Shown: one piece after another, positions 35,392-45,515 of the stretch
Numbering within the stretch: the stretch's first letter is position 1
How the letters are laid out: every line of letters starts with the position of its first letter
Assembly (NCBI RefSeq): GCF_014206875.1
Contig: NZ_JACIJO010000001.1
Location: forward strand, 248,001-312,000
DNA from: Algoriphagus iocasae
Lineage (GTDB): Bacteria; Bacteroidota; Bacteroidia; Cytophagales; Cyclobacteriaceae
Length of the DNA stretch: 64,000 nt
Reading direction: 5' to 3'
Made by a program: the position numbers and the translations under genes
The notes under the pieces: generated by a model
What the model saw: the letters and a program-made list of their open reading frames with translations, nothing else
Told to the model about the DNA's origin: nothing
The model's database searches: none

Positions 35392-36041
35392 TCTCCTAAA
35401 ATCTTTGGAATGTCATTGATCAATCGATCCACCTGATCGGTTTTGGTTCCGTCATATACTCCTCTGATTCTTCCTTTTTGATCGATCAATAAAAATGCAC
35501 CACTGTGAAGAAAACCACCAGCTTCATTTTGGTCTTCCATCGCGGTAGTCAGGTAACTGGTCTGTCCAATTTCAAATATTTTTTCGGAATCACCTGTTAG
35601 AAAATTCCAGGTAGAGGCATCTGGAATACCCAATTTTACTGAATAGTCTTTCAATTCTTCCTGAGTGTCATGCTTTGGATCAATAGTATGACTTAGGATT
35701 TTGAAATTAGGATTGCCTTTGTAAGTGTCATAAACACGAAGCATTTCCTTTTTCATGATAGGGCAAATCGTAGGGCATGTAGTAAAGAAAAAATCTGCCA
35801 CATATACTTTTCCAGCTACGTCTTCATTACTGATTGTATCTCCATCTTGGTTGACAAATGCAAAATCCGCGATGGTATGATACACGGTGTCTTTCAGGAT
35901 TTTTCCTTCAATCTCAATGTCATTGACATGAAAGTTACCTAAAATCGGTAATGGTCCAGATTGTTCTTCTGCAGCAGGTTTGCATTGCCAGCAAAGCACA
36001 GCAAGTAATGAAATGGCAGGGATGCTAATTTTGAATTTCAT
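35388..36041 (-). CDS. Sco1/SenC-family copper chaperone
   Basis: 217 aa from the ATG at 36041. The N-terminal lipoprotein-like signal has Cys at position 20 (LCWQC). Thioredoxin fold with copper ligands CPTIC (C89, C93) and H179 in GGFLHSGAF; the context DFFFTTCP is typical. It delivers copper to the CuA site of cytochrome oxidase. It sits between hemJ (4 bp upstream) and cytochrome c (overlap). Confidence 0.92.
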   Translation of the reverse strand: MKFKISIPAISLLAVLCWQCKPAAEEQSGPLPILGNFHVNDIEIEGKILKDTVYHTIADFAFVNQDGDTISNEDVAGKVYVADFFFTTCPTICPIMKKEMLRVYDTYKGNPNFKILSHTIDPKHDTQEELKDYSVKLGIPDASTWNFLTGDSEKIFEIGQTSYLTTAMEDQNEAGGFLHSGAFLLIDQKGRIRGVYDGTKTDQVDRLINDIPKILGE

Positions 36042-36045
36042 GAGA

Positions 36046-36585
36046 TCATGAATTTTTATTTCTGTATTTTTTATAAAGTCGAATTGCAATCATCAAGGTG
36101 ATTCCTAAACCGATTAATCCTAATACTCCCCAAACCATACTCAGAGTATTTTTGAGAACGATAAGGAAAACGATGGCAAACAACAACAAAGTGGATGCCT
36201 CGTTCCATATCCTCAACTGAGTTGAAGTCCATCTGGTTCTTCCGGATTGTAATTCTTTGAATAATTTATGGCAGCCAAAATGGTATCCATAAAGTAAGAT
36301 TACGAAAGCCAGTTTGGCCTGCATAAATCCCATTTCCAGATACCCAATTCTGTAACTCAATACCCATGTTCCCAGTATCAAAGTGAGGATCGCTGAGGGC
36401 CAGGTAATGATGTACCATAATCTGGATGCCATCAAATCAAGTTGAGGTTTTAGGATGTCTCTTTCATTTTCGGGACGCTCCATAGCCTCCGTCTGATAGA
36501 TGAATAATCGGACGATATAGAAAAGCCCTGCAAACCAGGTGACTACAAAAATGATATGTAAGGCTTTGATGTACTCGAAACCCAT
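36046..36585 (-). CDS. hemJ: Protoporphyrinogen IX oxidase HemJ (CopD-like membrane protein)
   Basis: 179 aa and four to five transmembrane helices. HemJ hallmarks are the N-terminal KALHIIFVVTWFAGLFYIVR with the essential His at position 10, and MQAKLAFVILLYGYH with the conserved Lys. It oxidises protoporphyrinogen to protoporphyrin in haem synthesis, fitting the cytochrome neighbours. It is first in the hemJ-sco-cytc operon. Confidence 0.88.
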   Translation of the reverse strand: MGFEYIKALHIIFVVTWFAGLFYIVRLFIYQTEAMERPENERDILKPQLDLMASRLWYIITWPSAILTLILGTWVLSYRIGYLEMGFMQAKLAFVILLYGYHFGCHKLFKELQSGRTRWTSTQLRIWNEASTLLLFAIVFLIVLKNTLSMVWGVLGLIGLGITLMIAIRLYKKYRNKNS

Positions 36586-36639
36586 TGTCAGAATTTTCGG
36601 CTAAATTAAGGCCTAAACCTCGTAAACCCGCTATACTTC

Positions 36640-37047
36640 TTGAAAAGCTCTAAATTCATTTTCTATTTATTGGCATTATTGGTTCTGATTCTGGTCGTTT
36701 GGATCGGAAAAGAAAGCTTTACCCAACCAGGACTGGAACAGTTTGAAGGAAAATACAAGCCTTTGTCCAGCTATCGAAATGAAAATAATACCGGTCCAGT
36801 AGTTCGGATTATCACTGTGAAAGCATTGGATTCAAACACTGACTGGATGAGGTCTTTTGGTGATTTTCAGCCGCACACTAAATATGGACGGACAATGGTC
36901 TTTTTCTTTTCAAAGGAAATCGATCAGGAAATTAATCTTTCGCCAACAGAACCCTACTTTACATCAGGACTGAAACCATATGTCTTAGCTACCTATGAAA
37001 AAGGCCCTATGGGCGATGTGAAATTTATAGAAGGCTATCCAAAATGA
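36640..37047 (+). CDS. Membrane-anchored hypothetical protein (TTG start)
   Basis: 135 aa. The only reasonable start is the TTG at 36640, which begins an N-terminal transmembrane anchor (FIFYLLALLVLILVVWIG). The exported ~105 residues are soluble, with a DWMRSFGDFQPHTKYGRTMVF segment split by aromatic residues. No family recognised. Its end overlaps the meaB start by 4 bp, so they are cotranscribed. Confidence 0.7.
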   Translation: MKSSKFIFYLLALLVLILVVWIGKESFTQPGLEQFEGKYKPLSSYRNENNTGPVVRIITVKALDSNTDWMRSFGDFQPHTKYGRTMVFFFSKEIDQEINLSPTEPYFTSGLKPYVLATYEKGPMGDVKFIEGYPK

Positions 37048-38036
37048 AAAGGAGACTCGATTTACAGGAATATAAAGAAGGAGTCCTTTCAGGAAACCGC
37101 ATGATTTTAAGCCAGGCGATTACCTTGGTGGAAAGTAATTTGGAATCAGATCTGGCTTTAGCTTCTCTATTAGTTCAGGAGATTCTTCCTTATACAGGCA
37201 ACTCATTAAGAATAGGAATTACCGGTTCTCCAGGAGTAGGTAAAAGTACTTTTATCGAGGCTTTTGGGAGCATGATTTTAGAAAAGGGGAAGAAATTAGC
37301 TGTGCTCGCAGTTGACCCAAGCAGCCAGAAAAGTAAAGGGAGCATTTTGGGTGATAAAACCCGGATGGAGAAACTTTCTGCAAACAAGAAAGCATTCATT
37401 CGTCCTAGCCCAGCTGGCCAGACTCTCGGTGGAGTTGCTGCGAAATCCAGGGAAGCGATGTTGCTTTGCGAAGCTGCAGGTTTCGATGTGATTTTGGTAG
37501 AAACAGTGGGAGTAGGACAATCAGAAACCTCCGTTAAAAACATGGTCGATTTTTTCCTGTTGCTGGTACTTGCTGGGGCAGGTGATGAGCTCCAAGGTAT
37601 TAAAAAAGGTATCATGGAAATGGCAGATGGGATTTTGATTCATAAGGCAGATGGAGATAATCTAGCTGAAGCAAAAAAAGCCAAAGCGAATTACCAGAAT
37701 GCATTGCATCTTTTTCCAGCATCGGAGAGCGGTTGGACTGTTCCTGTTTTAACAGCCTCCTCCATGTCCAAAATTGGCTTGGAAGAAGTGTGGAAAATGA
37801 TCTCATCCTATGAGGCAATCACCTTGGAATCTGGATTTAAAGAAAAAAACCGAGCAGATCAGCGCTTGAAATGGTTAGACGAAAACCTCCAATACCTCCT
37901 AGGGAATAGATTCTCAGAACATCCGAAAATTAAATCTAAACTTCAGGCAGAGCGCATAAAAATTCAAAATGGAGAGGTCAGTCCATTAGCTTTGGCCAGA
38001 GAATTGATCGCTATGTTTTTTGAACCGACTAATTAA
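37044..38036 (+). CDS. meaB: Methylmalonyl-CoA mutase-associated GTPase MeaB
   Basis: 330 aa G3E-type GTPase: Walker A GSPGVGKST near residue 60, switch region VDPSSQKSKGSILGDKTRM, ETVGVGQSE near 155 and HKADGDN base-recognition segment. It loads and protects adenosylcobalamin in methylmalonyl-CoA mutase, whose genes lie ~2.5 kb downstream on the same strand. Confidence 0.93.
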   Translation: MKRRLDLQEYKEGVLSGNRMILSQAITLVESNLESDLALASLLVQEILPYTGNSLRIGITGSPGVGKSTFIEAFGSMILEKGKKLAVLAVDPSSQKSKGSILGDKTRMEKLSANKKAFIRPSPAGQTLGGVAAKSREAMLLCEAAGFDVILVETVGVGQSETSVKNMVDFFLLLVLAGAGDELQGIKKGIMEMADGILIHKADGDNLAEAKKAKANYQNALHLFPASESGWTVPVLTASSMSKIGLEEVWKMISSYEAITLESGFKEKNRADQRLKWLDENLQYLLGNRFSEHPKIKSKLQAERIKIQNGEVSPLALARELIAMFFEPTN

Positions 38037-38042
38037 TTTACC

Positions 38043-38780
38043 ATGAGAACTGCCTCCATCTTTTGCCTATTGGTCCTTTTGTCTTGCTCAAAACCGAAAG
38101 AAGAAGCTCAACAATTATCATTTTCTGATCAGAATTTCACGACCGAGAGTTGTGTAGGTGAGGATTGCGCAACTGTAAAAATCAATTGGCCGGTAGCATC
38201 AGAGTCAGAAGTTGGGGATAAAATAAATGCAGCGGTATTAAATCGATTAATGGCGTATTTCCGGCAGGATACAGTTTTTGATGGGATGGAAGCCGCAGCA
38301 CAAGATTTTGTGAAGTCGTATGAAGATTTCAAAAAAGATTTTCCTGATGCGCCTGGTGCTTGGGCGATAGAAATAAATGTGAATAAGTCCTATGAGTCCG
38401 ATAGTTTGATTTGCTTGAAATTTTCAGAATACGAATTTATGGGAGGGGCACATCCTAATTCAAGTGTGAATTATATGACTTTCAGTAAGTCCAATGGATT
38501 TCATTTGATCGAAGATCAATTTATCCTGGATAAGGAAAAATTATTAGGATTGACGAAGCAGGCATTCCGTCAATACCATGATGTCAAAGAAGGTGTTTCG
38601 TTAGAAGAAGATGATCGCTTCTTTTTACCTGAAGAAGGATTTTTTCTGCCTAATGCGGTGGGCTATGAGGGGGATAGTTTGAAACTCACCTATATTCCAT
38701 ACGAGATAGGACCTTATGTGATGGGATATACCGAGTTGGGATTTAGTCTGAAAGAATTGGATGGGATCGTGAAAAAGTAA
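38043..38780 (+). CDS. DUF3298/DUF4163 (RsiV-like) lipoprotein
   Basis: 245 aa with lipobox LLSC, then SKPKEE. DUF4163-like first half and a DUF3298 second half including GGAHPNSSVNYMTF and a late YEIGPYVMGYTEL. Related domains occur in the RsiV anti-sigma factor, where they bind lysozyme, and in many stand-alone lipoproteins. It follows meaB by 6 bp and converges with dnaA. Confidence 0.82.
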   Translation: MRTASIFCLLVLLSCSKPKEEAQQLSFSDQNFTTESCVGEDCATVKINWPVASESEVGDKINAAVLNRLMAYFRQDTVFDGMEAAAQDFVKSYEDFKKDFPDAPGAWAIEINVNKSYESDSLICLKFSEYEFMGGAHPNSSVNYMTFSKSNGFHLIEDQFILDKEKLLGLTKQAFRQYHDVKEGVSLEEDDRFFLPEEGFFLPNAVGYEGDSLKLTYIPYEIGPYVMGYTELGFSLKELDGIVKK

Positions 38781-38791
38781 AATTGAAAATC

Positions 38792-40210
38792 TTAATAAGA
38801 TCTCATTTTAAACTTCTTTTTCAATTCATTCACAGCATTTCGGAAAGAACTATCAGTTTCCATCAAGTCATTTACTGTTTGTACAGCATGGATGACAGTG
38901 GAGTGATCTCTTCCACCAAAGTGATAGCCGATTGATTTTAAGGAATGATTGGTGAATTCCTTTGAAAAGTACATGGCAACTTGTCTCGCAACCACAATTT
39001 CTTTCTTTCGGGTTTTTGCTTTTAGATCGTCTAAAGCAATTCCGTAATATTCAGAAACTGTTTTTTGGATGTAATCGATGCCAACTTCTGTCTCGATGTC
39101 CTTGATGATATTTTTCATCACGGTTTTGGCAAGTTCCAGACTGATCTCAACTCTGCTCAAGGAAGCATGAGCGATCAATGAAATTAGGATTCCTTCCAGT
39201 TCACGGACATTTGTATCAACTGTATAAGCCAAATATTCCACCACATCGTCAGGGATGAAAATGCCTTCAGATTGCATTTTACGGCGAATAATTGCCACTC
39301 TGGTTTCGAAATCAGGCATTTGCAAATCTGCAGTCAAACCCCATTTGAAACGGGAAAGCAAACGCTCTTCCAGACCCTTCAAATCCCTAGGAGGACAATC
39401 GGAAGTCATGATGATTTGCTTTTTATTTTGATGCAAGTGGTTAAAAATATGGAAGAACATCTCTTGAGTTCTGTCCTTTCCAGCCAAAAACTGGATATCA
39501 TCAATGATCAGGACGTCTACTTGCATATAGAAATTGGTAAAGCTTTTCACGTTGCCATCTTTGATGGAATCCATGAACTGGTTTACGAACTTTTCTGAAG
39601 AGACATAAAGTACAAACTTATCTTCAGGACCATTTTTGATCTCGTTTCCGATCGCCTGCACCAAGTGAGTTTTTCCCAATCCCACTCCACCATACACCAT
39701 TAATGGGTTGAAAGAAGTGATTCCTGGTTTTGTAGCGACTGCAAATCCTGCAGATCGTGCCAAGCGGTTACAATCACCTTCAATGTATGCGCTGAAAGTA
39801 TAATTCGGATTCAGATTGCTTTTGGTCAAAGCTTCTGCATCCAAGCTTTTCATTTCAAAAGGAGTTCTTTGCTCCTCTGCTTGTGTCGGAGCTCCTTTTT
39901 TACCATTATTTCCCTGAGGATAAGAAACTACATAAGGCTGGTTGGAGGAATTACCACGGTCTACCACCACGGCATACTCGAGTCTTCCACCTTGGCCTAA
40001 AGTCGTTTTAATCGCAAGTTTTAAAACCTGCACGTAATTATCTTCCAGCCACTCGTAGAAAAATTGACTAGGTACCTGGATCGTTAAATTGGTGCCTTCG
40101 AGTTTAACTGGATTGATCGGCTTAAACCAAGTTGAAAAGCTCTGCTCATTGACGTGTTGTTCTATGACACGTAAACATTCATTCCAAACGGCGCTAGCTT
40201 CTGAACTCAT
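38792..40210 (-). CDS. dnaA: Chromosomal replication initiator DnaA
   Basis: 472 aa. Domain I is at ~1-85 (WNECLRVIEQHVNEQSFSTWF) with a variable linker to ~130. The AAA+ ATPase has Walker A GGVGLGKTH and Walker B VLIIDDIQFLAGK. Domain IV ends with the DnaA-box recognition helix GGRDHSTVIHAV. No dnaN or recF follows, and no DnaA boxes were recognised upstream. Confidence 0.96.
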   Translation of the reverse strand: MSSEASAVWNECLRVIEQHVNEQSFSTWFKPINPVKLEGTNLTIQVPSQFFYEWLEDNYVQVLKLAIKTTLGQGGRLEYAVVVDRGNSSNQPYVVSYPQGNNGKKGAPTQAEEQRTPFEMKSLDAEALTKSNLNPNYTFSAYIEGDCNRLARSAGFAVATKPGITSFNPLMVYGGVGLGKTHLVQAIGNEIKNGPEDKFVLYVSSEKFVNQFMDSIKDGNVKSFTNFYMQVDVLIIDDIQFLAGKDRTQEMFFHIFNHLHQNKKQIIMTSDCPPRDLKGLEERLLSRFKWGLTADLQMPDFETRVAIIRRKMQSEGIFIPDDVVEYLAYTVDTNVRELEGILISLIAHASLSRVEISLELAKTVMKNIIKDIETEVGIDYIQKTVSEYYGIALDDLKAKTRKKEIVVARQVAMYFSKEFTNHSLKSIGYHFGGRDHSTVIHAVQTVNDLMETDSSFRNAVNELKKKFKMRSY

Positions 40211-40575
40211 TAGAGAAGATTTCTGAAAATCTGATGGAACCTGAAATTACAGGGGCATCAAATTTGGAGAAAATTCAGTTAAATAAAAAATCCAAGTTGA
40301 CTTGAAAAAGTGATTTTTTAATCATTCTTATTTTAACTCGAAAATCAAAATTTCCAATAAAAATTGAGCCTACCAGGAGAGAAATAATCCATAAATTTTC
40401 AAAAAAATATCTCAAAAATGATTTTTGGTTTTATTTAAAACTGATTATCAGTGGTTTAATGGTTTTGATGAAAGTCAATTTTCTCATTAATTATTGAATT
40501 GATGTCTTTCGTCAGCAATTGGTTATTTTTGAATAGAACAAATTGATTTCTAAAATCAGAAAATATAAACCCACT
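40211..40575. other. 365-bp AT-rich divergent gap between dnaA and mutA
   Basis: Strongly AT-rich with A and T runs. I looked for TTATCCACA-type DnaA boxes on both strands and found none, so it is not supported as oriC. It contains a likely mutA promoter at 40524. No ORF or RNA gene seen. Confidence 0.6.
40524..40531 (+). promoter_or_regulatory. -7 box (TATTTTTG) for the methylmalonyl-CoA mutase operon
   Basis: A perfect TAnnTTTG match with a TTG at 40499-40501 (22-bp spacer) upstream. The predicted start is ~35-40 bp before the mutA ATG at 40576. Confidence 0.55.
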
Positions 40576-41982
40576 ATGACAAAGGATAATTTTTATGATT
40601 TTCCTAAAGTAAGTAAATCCGAATGGGAAAAGCTTGTGCGGATGGACTTAAAAGGAAAAGATTATAGCCAGACTTTAGTAAATAAAGTTTGGGGAGAACT
40701 CAACACCATGCCTTTTTACACTTTAGAAGATTTGCCTGGAGAAATAAGTCAGGAAAGTTTTCATGAAAAGGCTAAGCTACCGGGTTTTTCACCAAGAATT
40801 TGGAATAACGCAGTTTCCATTTTTCCGCAAGATGAAAAAAAGGGAAATCAGGAAATTTTATTGGCTTTAGAGAATGGTGCGGATGCGTTGGTTCTTCATT
40901 TGACAGGTCTTGAAAATTTGAATGAACTTCTAAAAGGTGTGATGACCGAGTTTATTCAGATTTATTTCAAACCGCTTGATTCTCCTAGAATTCTGTATAA
41001 TCAGATCATCGATTGGATAGAAAAATTACACATCAAACCATCCATGCTTTCTGGTGCTGTACTTTGGTCTCCTTGTGTAGAAATGTTTCATTCAGATGCT
41101 GATTTTGAAGAGAATGTCCAGGTTGGAGCTGAAATGATTGATCGATTTTCTGAATTCAGAGAGTTTTTCCCGATGACTTTGGATAGTTCTATTTATGCGA
41201 ATTCCGGAGCGAATGGGATCCAGCAATGTTTTTTGGGGGTAGGGGAAATGATTGAATTGATGGATTCCTTTATCAAAAAGGCAGTTTCACCAGCGATGAT
41301 TTTAGAGAATTTTGCTTTTCATCTTGCTGTCGGAGAATTGTTCTTTCCTGAAATAGTCAAACTGAAAGCGTTTCGAAGATTGTTGGTAGAACTCGCTGCC
41401 AATATGGGACAGCAAATCGATGGAGAGTCTCTTCATTTTATCATCTCAACCAGCATATGGAGTAAATCATTATTGGATAAAAATTCAAATTTGATCCGAC
41501 AGACTTATGAGGCTATGGCAGCGGTGATGGGAGGCGCAAATTCACTTTGGGTTCGTCCTGTCCAAGAGGGGAAAGCTACCAAATTGGAAAAAAGGATTGC
41601 CAGAAACGTCAGTACAATTTTAAAGGAGGAATCTTATCTGGACAAAGTAATGGATCCTGCCTCGGGTTCTTATTTCTTGGAAAACCTAGAAAATGATCTC
41701 GTTAAGATGGTTCTGGAAAAGCTAGAAAAATTAGAAGATGATGGAGGATGGTTAAAGAATTTTCAATCTCGATCCATCCATAACTTGGTCAAACATGAGC
41801 GGGAAAAAGTGCAGAATAAATTGCTTTCAGCTGAATCAGTAAAAGTTGGAGCAAATAAGTATGTGTTAAAGGGATCATCTGAATCGGATGCGCAATTTGA
41901 AGAAATTGAGGAAAAGGAATTTGAGCTGAAGCTGACAAGAGCAACTTATTTATTGGAAAAAGAAAACCTGAAAAACTCATGA
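40576..41982 (+). CDS. mutA: Methylmalonyl-CoA mutase small subunit, short form
   Basis: 468 aa from the ATG at 40576. It has the catalytic-barrel-like mutase domain ([18 protein letters not shown] near 325, [25 protein letters not shown]) but ends soon after, lacking the degenerate C-terminal cobalamin-binding domain that MutA subunits normally keep (usual length ~600-640 aa). It is the non-catalytic partner of MutB. It overlaps mutB by 4 bp. No frameshift was noticed at its end, and the MutB start overlaps cleanly. Confidence 0.88.
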   Translation: MTKDNFYDFPKVSKSEWEKLVRMDLKGKDYSQTLVNKVWGELNTMPFYTLEDLPGEISQESFHEKAKLPGFSPRIWNNAVSIFPQDEKKGNQEILLALENGADALVLHLTGLENLNELLKGVMTEFIQIYFKPLDSPRILYNQIIDWIEKLHIKPSMLSGAVLWSPCVEMFHSDADFEENVQVGAEMIDRFSEFREFFPMTLDSSIYANSGANGIQQCFLGVGEMIELMDSFIKKAVSPAMILENFAFHLAVGELFFPEIVKLKAFRRLLVELAANMGQQIDGESLHFIISTSIWSKSLLDKNSNLIRQTYEAMAAVMGGANSLWVRPVQEGKATKLEKRIARNVSTILKEESYLDKVMDPASGSYFLENLENDLVKMVLEKLEKLEDDGGWLKNFQSRSIHNLVKHEREKVQNKLLSAESVKVGANKYVLKGSSESDAQFEEIEEKEFELKLTRATYLLEKENLKNS

Positions 41983-44099
41983 GACCAAATATTAAAAACT
42001 GGAAAAGTGTCAGTCCGGAGAGAGAAAAGCAGGTTTCTGAAGACATTTGGGAATCTCCTGAGCAGATAAAAATACCATCCGAATTCGATTCTGAAAAAGT
42101 ACTGAGCCTTCCTCATCTTCACTTTGCTGCTGGAATTCCTCCCTATTTGAGAGGTCCATACAGTACGATGTACAGCATGCGTCCCTGGACGATCCGCCAA
42201 TATGCAGGATTTAGTACGGCGGAGGAATCCAATGCTTTTTATAGAAGAAATTTGGCCGCAGGCCAAAAAGGATTGTCTGTTGCTTTTGATTTAGCAACGC
42301 ATAGAGGCTATGATTCTGATCACCCAAGGGTAGTTGGAGATGTGGGGAAAGCGGGAGTTGCCATTGATTCTGTGGAGGATATGAAAATCCTTTTTGATCA
42401 GATACCATTAGATCAGATGTCGGTTTCCATGACCATGAATGGAGCTGTAATTCCTATTTTGGCTTTCTATATCGTCGCTGCTGAGGAACAAGGAGTGAAG
42501 CCTGAACAATTGAGCGGAACGATCCAGAATGATATTTTGAAGGAGTTTATGGTGAGAAATACCTATATCTATCCGCCTCAACCTTCTATGAAAATCATTG
42601 CGGATATTTTTGAGTTTACGGCACAGAAGATGCCAAAATTCAATTCCATTTCGATTTCTGGGTATCACATGCAGGAAGCAGGTGCTACTGCAGATTTGGA
42701 ATTGGCCTATACACTTGCTGATGGCTGGGAATATTTAAAAACCGGAGTCAAAGCCGGTTTGGATATTGATGATTTTGCTCCCCGGCTTTCATTCTTTTGG
42801 GCGATAGGGATGAATTATTTTATGGAGGTCGCCAAAATGAGAGCAGGAAGATTGCTCTGGGCGAAGATTGTCCAAAAATTTAATCCCAAATCCAATAAAT
42901 CGCTTGCTCTTCGGACGCATTGCCAGACTTCCGGTTGGTCACTCACAGAACAAGATCCTTTTAATAATGTGACGAGAACTGCGGTGGAAGCAATGGCAGC
43001 GGTGATGGGACATACCCAATCGTTGCATACCAATTCTTTGGACGAGGCAATTGCTTTGCCGACAGATTTTTCTGCAAGAATTGCCAGAAATACACAGTTG
43101 ATTCTTCAGGAAGAGTTGGGAATCACCAAAGTAGTGGATCCATGGGGAGGCTCATTGTATGTTGAGTATTTGACTGATCAATTGGCTAAGAAAGCTTGGG
43201 AATTGATCGAAGAGGTGGAGGAACTTGGAGGAATGGCCAAAGCGATTGAATCAGGATTGCCAAAGTTGAGAATCGAGGAGGCAGCAGCAAAAAAGCAAGC
43301 GAGGATTGATAGCGGTAAGGATATCATTGTAGGTGTGAACAGATATCAGATTGAAGAAGAATCTGAAATTGAAGTGAGAGATGTCGATAATCAGGCTGTT
43401 CGTGAGTCTCAGATAGCCAGATTAGAGAAAATTAAGAAGGAGAGAAATTCGGATGAAGTAGTCAAAAGCTTGAAAGCATTAACTGAATCTGCAAAAAGTG
43501 GAAAGGGTAATTTACTGGAATTAGCTATTGAAGCAGCAGGAAAAAGGGCTACTTTAGGTGAGATTTCCTTTGCATTGGAGGAAGTTTTTGGAAGACATCA
43601 AGCTCAAACCAAGTCCATTACAGGAGTTTATGCATCAGAAGTGAAAAATCAGGAATCTTTTAAGAAAGCCATCGCTCTTTCCGATCAATTTGCTGAAATG
43701 GAAGGAAGAAGACCAAGGATTATGGTTGCTAAAATGGGCCAGGATGGACATGATCGAGGGGCAAAAGTAATTGCTACAGGTTTTGCTGACCTTGGATTCG
43801 ATGTGGATATCGGGCCACTTTTTCAGACTCCTGAGGAGGTTGCCGAGCAAGCCATTGAAAATGATGTGCATGTCGTTGGGGCTTCATCTTTGGCCGCAGG
43901 CCATAAAACACTGGTGCCTCAATTGATCGAGGCTTTGAAGAAACTGGGCAGACCAGATATCATGGTGGTAGCGGGCGGTGTTATTCCAGCAAAAGATTAC
44001 GATTTTCTTTTCAATGCGGGAGTGGCAGATGTTTTTGGACCAGGTACGGTACTTTCCGAAGCAGCGGTAAAAATCCTTACTATGTTGATGGCAGACTGA
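41979..44099 (+). CDS. mutB: Methylmalonyl-CoA mutase large (catalytic) subunit
   Basis: 706 aa. N-terminal substrate barrel: [20 protein letters not shown] split by family-typical aromatic residues, then [12 protein letters not shown] and [16 protein letters not shown]. The C-terminal B12 domain has the base-off ligand H591 in [13 protein letters not shown]. It interconverts succinyl-CoA and methylmalonyl-CoA using adenosylcobalamin. Cotranscribed with mutA; MeaB is encoded upstream and a B12 uptake locus is at 55892-62372. Confidence 0.96.
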   Translation: MRPNIKNWKSVSPEREKQVSEDIWESPEQIKIPSEFDSEKVLSLPHLHFAAGIPPYLRGPYSTMYSMRPWTIRQYAGFSTAEESNAFYRRNLAAGQKGLSVAFDLATHRGYDSDHPRVVGDVGKAGVAIDSVEDMKILFDQIPLDQMSVSMTMNGAVIPILAFYIVAAEEQGVKPEQLSGTIQNDILKEFMVRNTYIYPPQPSMKIIADIFEFTAQKMPKFNSISISGYHMQEAGATADLELAYTLADGWEYLKTGVKAGLDIDDFAPRLSFFWAIGMNYFMEVAKMRAGRLLWAKIVQKFNPKSNKSLALRTHCQTSGWSLTEQDPFNNVTRTAVEAMAAVMGHTQSLHTNSLDEAIALPTDFSARIARNTQLILQEELGITKVVDPWGGSLYVEYLTDQLAKKAWELIEEVEELGGMAKAIESGLPKLRIEEAAAKKQARIDSGKDIIVGVNRYQIEEESEIEVRDVDNQAVRESQIARLEKIKKERNSDEVVKSLKALTESAKSGKGNLLELAIEAAGKRATLGEISFALEEVFGRHQAQTKSITGVYASEVKNQESFKKAIALSDQFAEMEGRRPRIMVAKMGQDGHDRGAKVIATGFADLGFDVDIGPLFQTPEEVAEQAIENDVHVVGASSLAAGHKTLVPQLIEALKKLGRPDIMVVAGGVIPAKDYDFLFNAGVADVFGPGTVLSEAAVKILTMLMAD

Positions 44100-44107
44100 A
44101 ATTAGCA

Positions 44108-45490
44108 ATGAAAAAAACCTCCAATCCTTTTCGATTTAATCAGGCAATAAGTTTTCTGATTCTATCGGGTGTCCTTTTGTTTTCCTGCGAAAAAAACATC
44201 GAAAAGGATAACTCAAAAGAGAAGCTTGCTGATGAAATGGAGCTTCACTTGAAAACGGAAGTTCTGGATAAGTGGTATCCGCAATCCATGGATACAGTGG
44301 ATGGAGGTTTTTTGAGCAATTTCACCTATGATTTTCAACCTGGAGAAAAACAGGAGAAAATGATTGTTACCCAGTCCCGGCATGTTTGGACAAATGCAAA
44401 AGCTTCGAAAAAATATCCTGAGATTGATTATTTCAAAATAGGGGCTGCTCATGGATTCGAATTCTTGAAAACTCAAATGTGGGATGCCGAAAATGGAGGT
44501 TTCTATTGGCTGGTTGATAAGCAAGGGAATCCAATTGGGGACCCCATGAAAACAGCCTATGGGAATGCTTTTGGGATTTTTGCTTTGGCTGCATATTATG
44601 ACGCTTCAAAGGATGAATCTGCCCTGGAAATGGCGAAAGAGGCTTTTTATTGGCTTGACACTCATGCTCATGATTCTATTAATGGTGGATACTATCAACA
44701 TTTGACAGCAGATGGAACTCCAATTTCGAGGCCTTCCACCACTCCATCTACTTCTGATTTGGGATACAAGGATCAAAATAGCTCAATTCATATTTTGGAG
44801 GCATTTACGGAACTGTACCATGTTTGGCCAGATCCTCTTTTGAAGGAGAGGTTGGAAGAAATGCTGTTCTTAATCCGTGATCAGATCGTCACAGAAAAAG
44901 GCTATTTAACCTTGTTTTTGTTACCGGATTGGACGCCAGTGACATTTGTAGATTCTACGGAGGAAGTAATTTTAGCTCATCATCAACTGGACCATGTTTC
45001 TTTTGGTCATGATGTTGAAACTGGATTTTTGATGATTGAGGCTTCGGAAGCCCTTGGCTTGGAGAACGATCAAAAGACCCATGAAATCGCTAAAAAGATG
45101 ATTGATCATGCCTTGGAAAATGGCTGGGATGAATCCGTTGGAGGTTTTTATGATGAGGGTTATTATTTCAATACTGGTTTTCGGATTACACATGATACCA
45201 AAAATTGGTGGGCTCAGGCGGAAGGAATGAATGCACTTTTGCTGATGGCCGAGCTATATCCAAATGACCCTCACCAATATTTTGAAAAATTCCTTAAACT
45301 CTGGGAGTATACGGATACCTATTTAATTGACCATGAAAATGGGGATTGGTACTCGGGAGGGTTGGATAAGCAACCTGAATTAAAGACCGTGGGAAAAGGA
45401 AATATCTGGAAAAGTATTTATCACCATTACAGGTCTTTGGATCATTGCATTTCACGTCTGAGAGAAATGGCTGAATCCGAGGATTCTTGA
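44108..45490 (+). CDS. N-acylglucosamine 2-epimerase (AGE) family lipoprotein
   Basis: 460 aa with a lipoprotein signal (LLFSC, then EKNIEKDNSKEK). The (alpha/alpha)6-barrel of AGE/cellobiose 2-epimerases has WYPQSMDTVDGGF, TQSRHVWTNAKA, YGNAFGIFALAAYY, two HHQLDHVSFGHDVE-region histidines and KNWWAQAEGMNALL. Relatives epimerise aldoses at C2. Most AGE enzymes are cytoplasmic; this one would be lipid-anchored outside the inner membrane. It starts 8 bp after mutB, an odd partner. Confidence 0.85.
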   Translation: MKKTSNPFRFNQAISFLILSGVLLFSCEKNIEKDNSKEKLADEMELHLKTEVLDKWYPQSMDTVDGGFLSNFTYDFQPGEKQEKMIVTQSRHVWTNAKASKKYPEIDYFKIGAAHGFEFLKTQMWDAENGGFYWLVDKQGNPIGDPMKTAYGNAFGIFALAAYYDASKDESALEMAKEAFYWLDTHAHDSINGGYYQHLTADGTPISRPSTTPSTSDLGYKDQNSSIHILEAFTELYHVWPDPLLKERLEEMLFLIRDQIVTEKGYLTLFLLPDWTPVTFVDSTEEVILAHHQLDHVSFGHDVETGFLMIEASEALGLENDQKTHEIAKKMIDHALENGWDESVGGFYDEGYYFNTGFRITHDTKNWWAQAEGMNALLLMAELYPNDPHQYFEKFLKLWEYTDTYLIDHENGDWYSGGLDKQPELKTVGKGNIWKSIYHHYRSLDHCISRLREMAESEDS

Positions 45491-45515
45491 TCTACTCAGC
45501 TAGAAAATATTGTGA

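Noticed and set aside
40211..40575. Possible oriC next to dnaA
   Set aside because: AT-rich, but no DnaA boxes were found on either strand and dnaN/recF do not follow; mere proximity to dnaA is not enough.
40576..44099. mutA truncated by a frameshift or sequencing error
   Set aside because: The mutA stop overlaps a normal mutB start by 4 bp, and no remnant of a B12 domain is visible between them.
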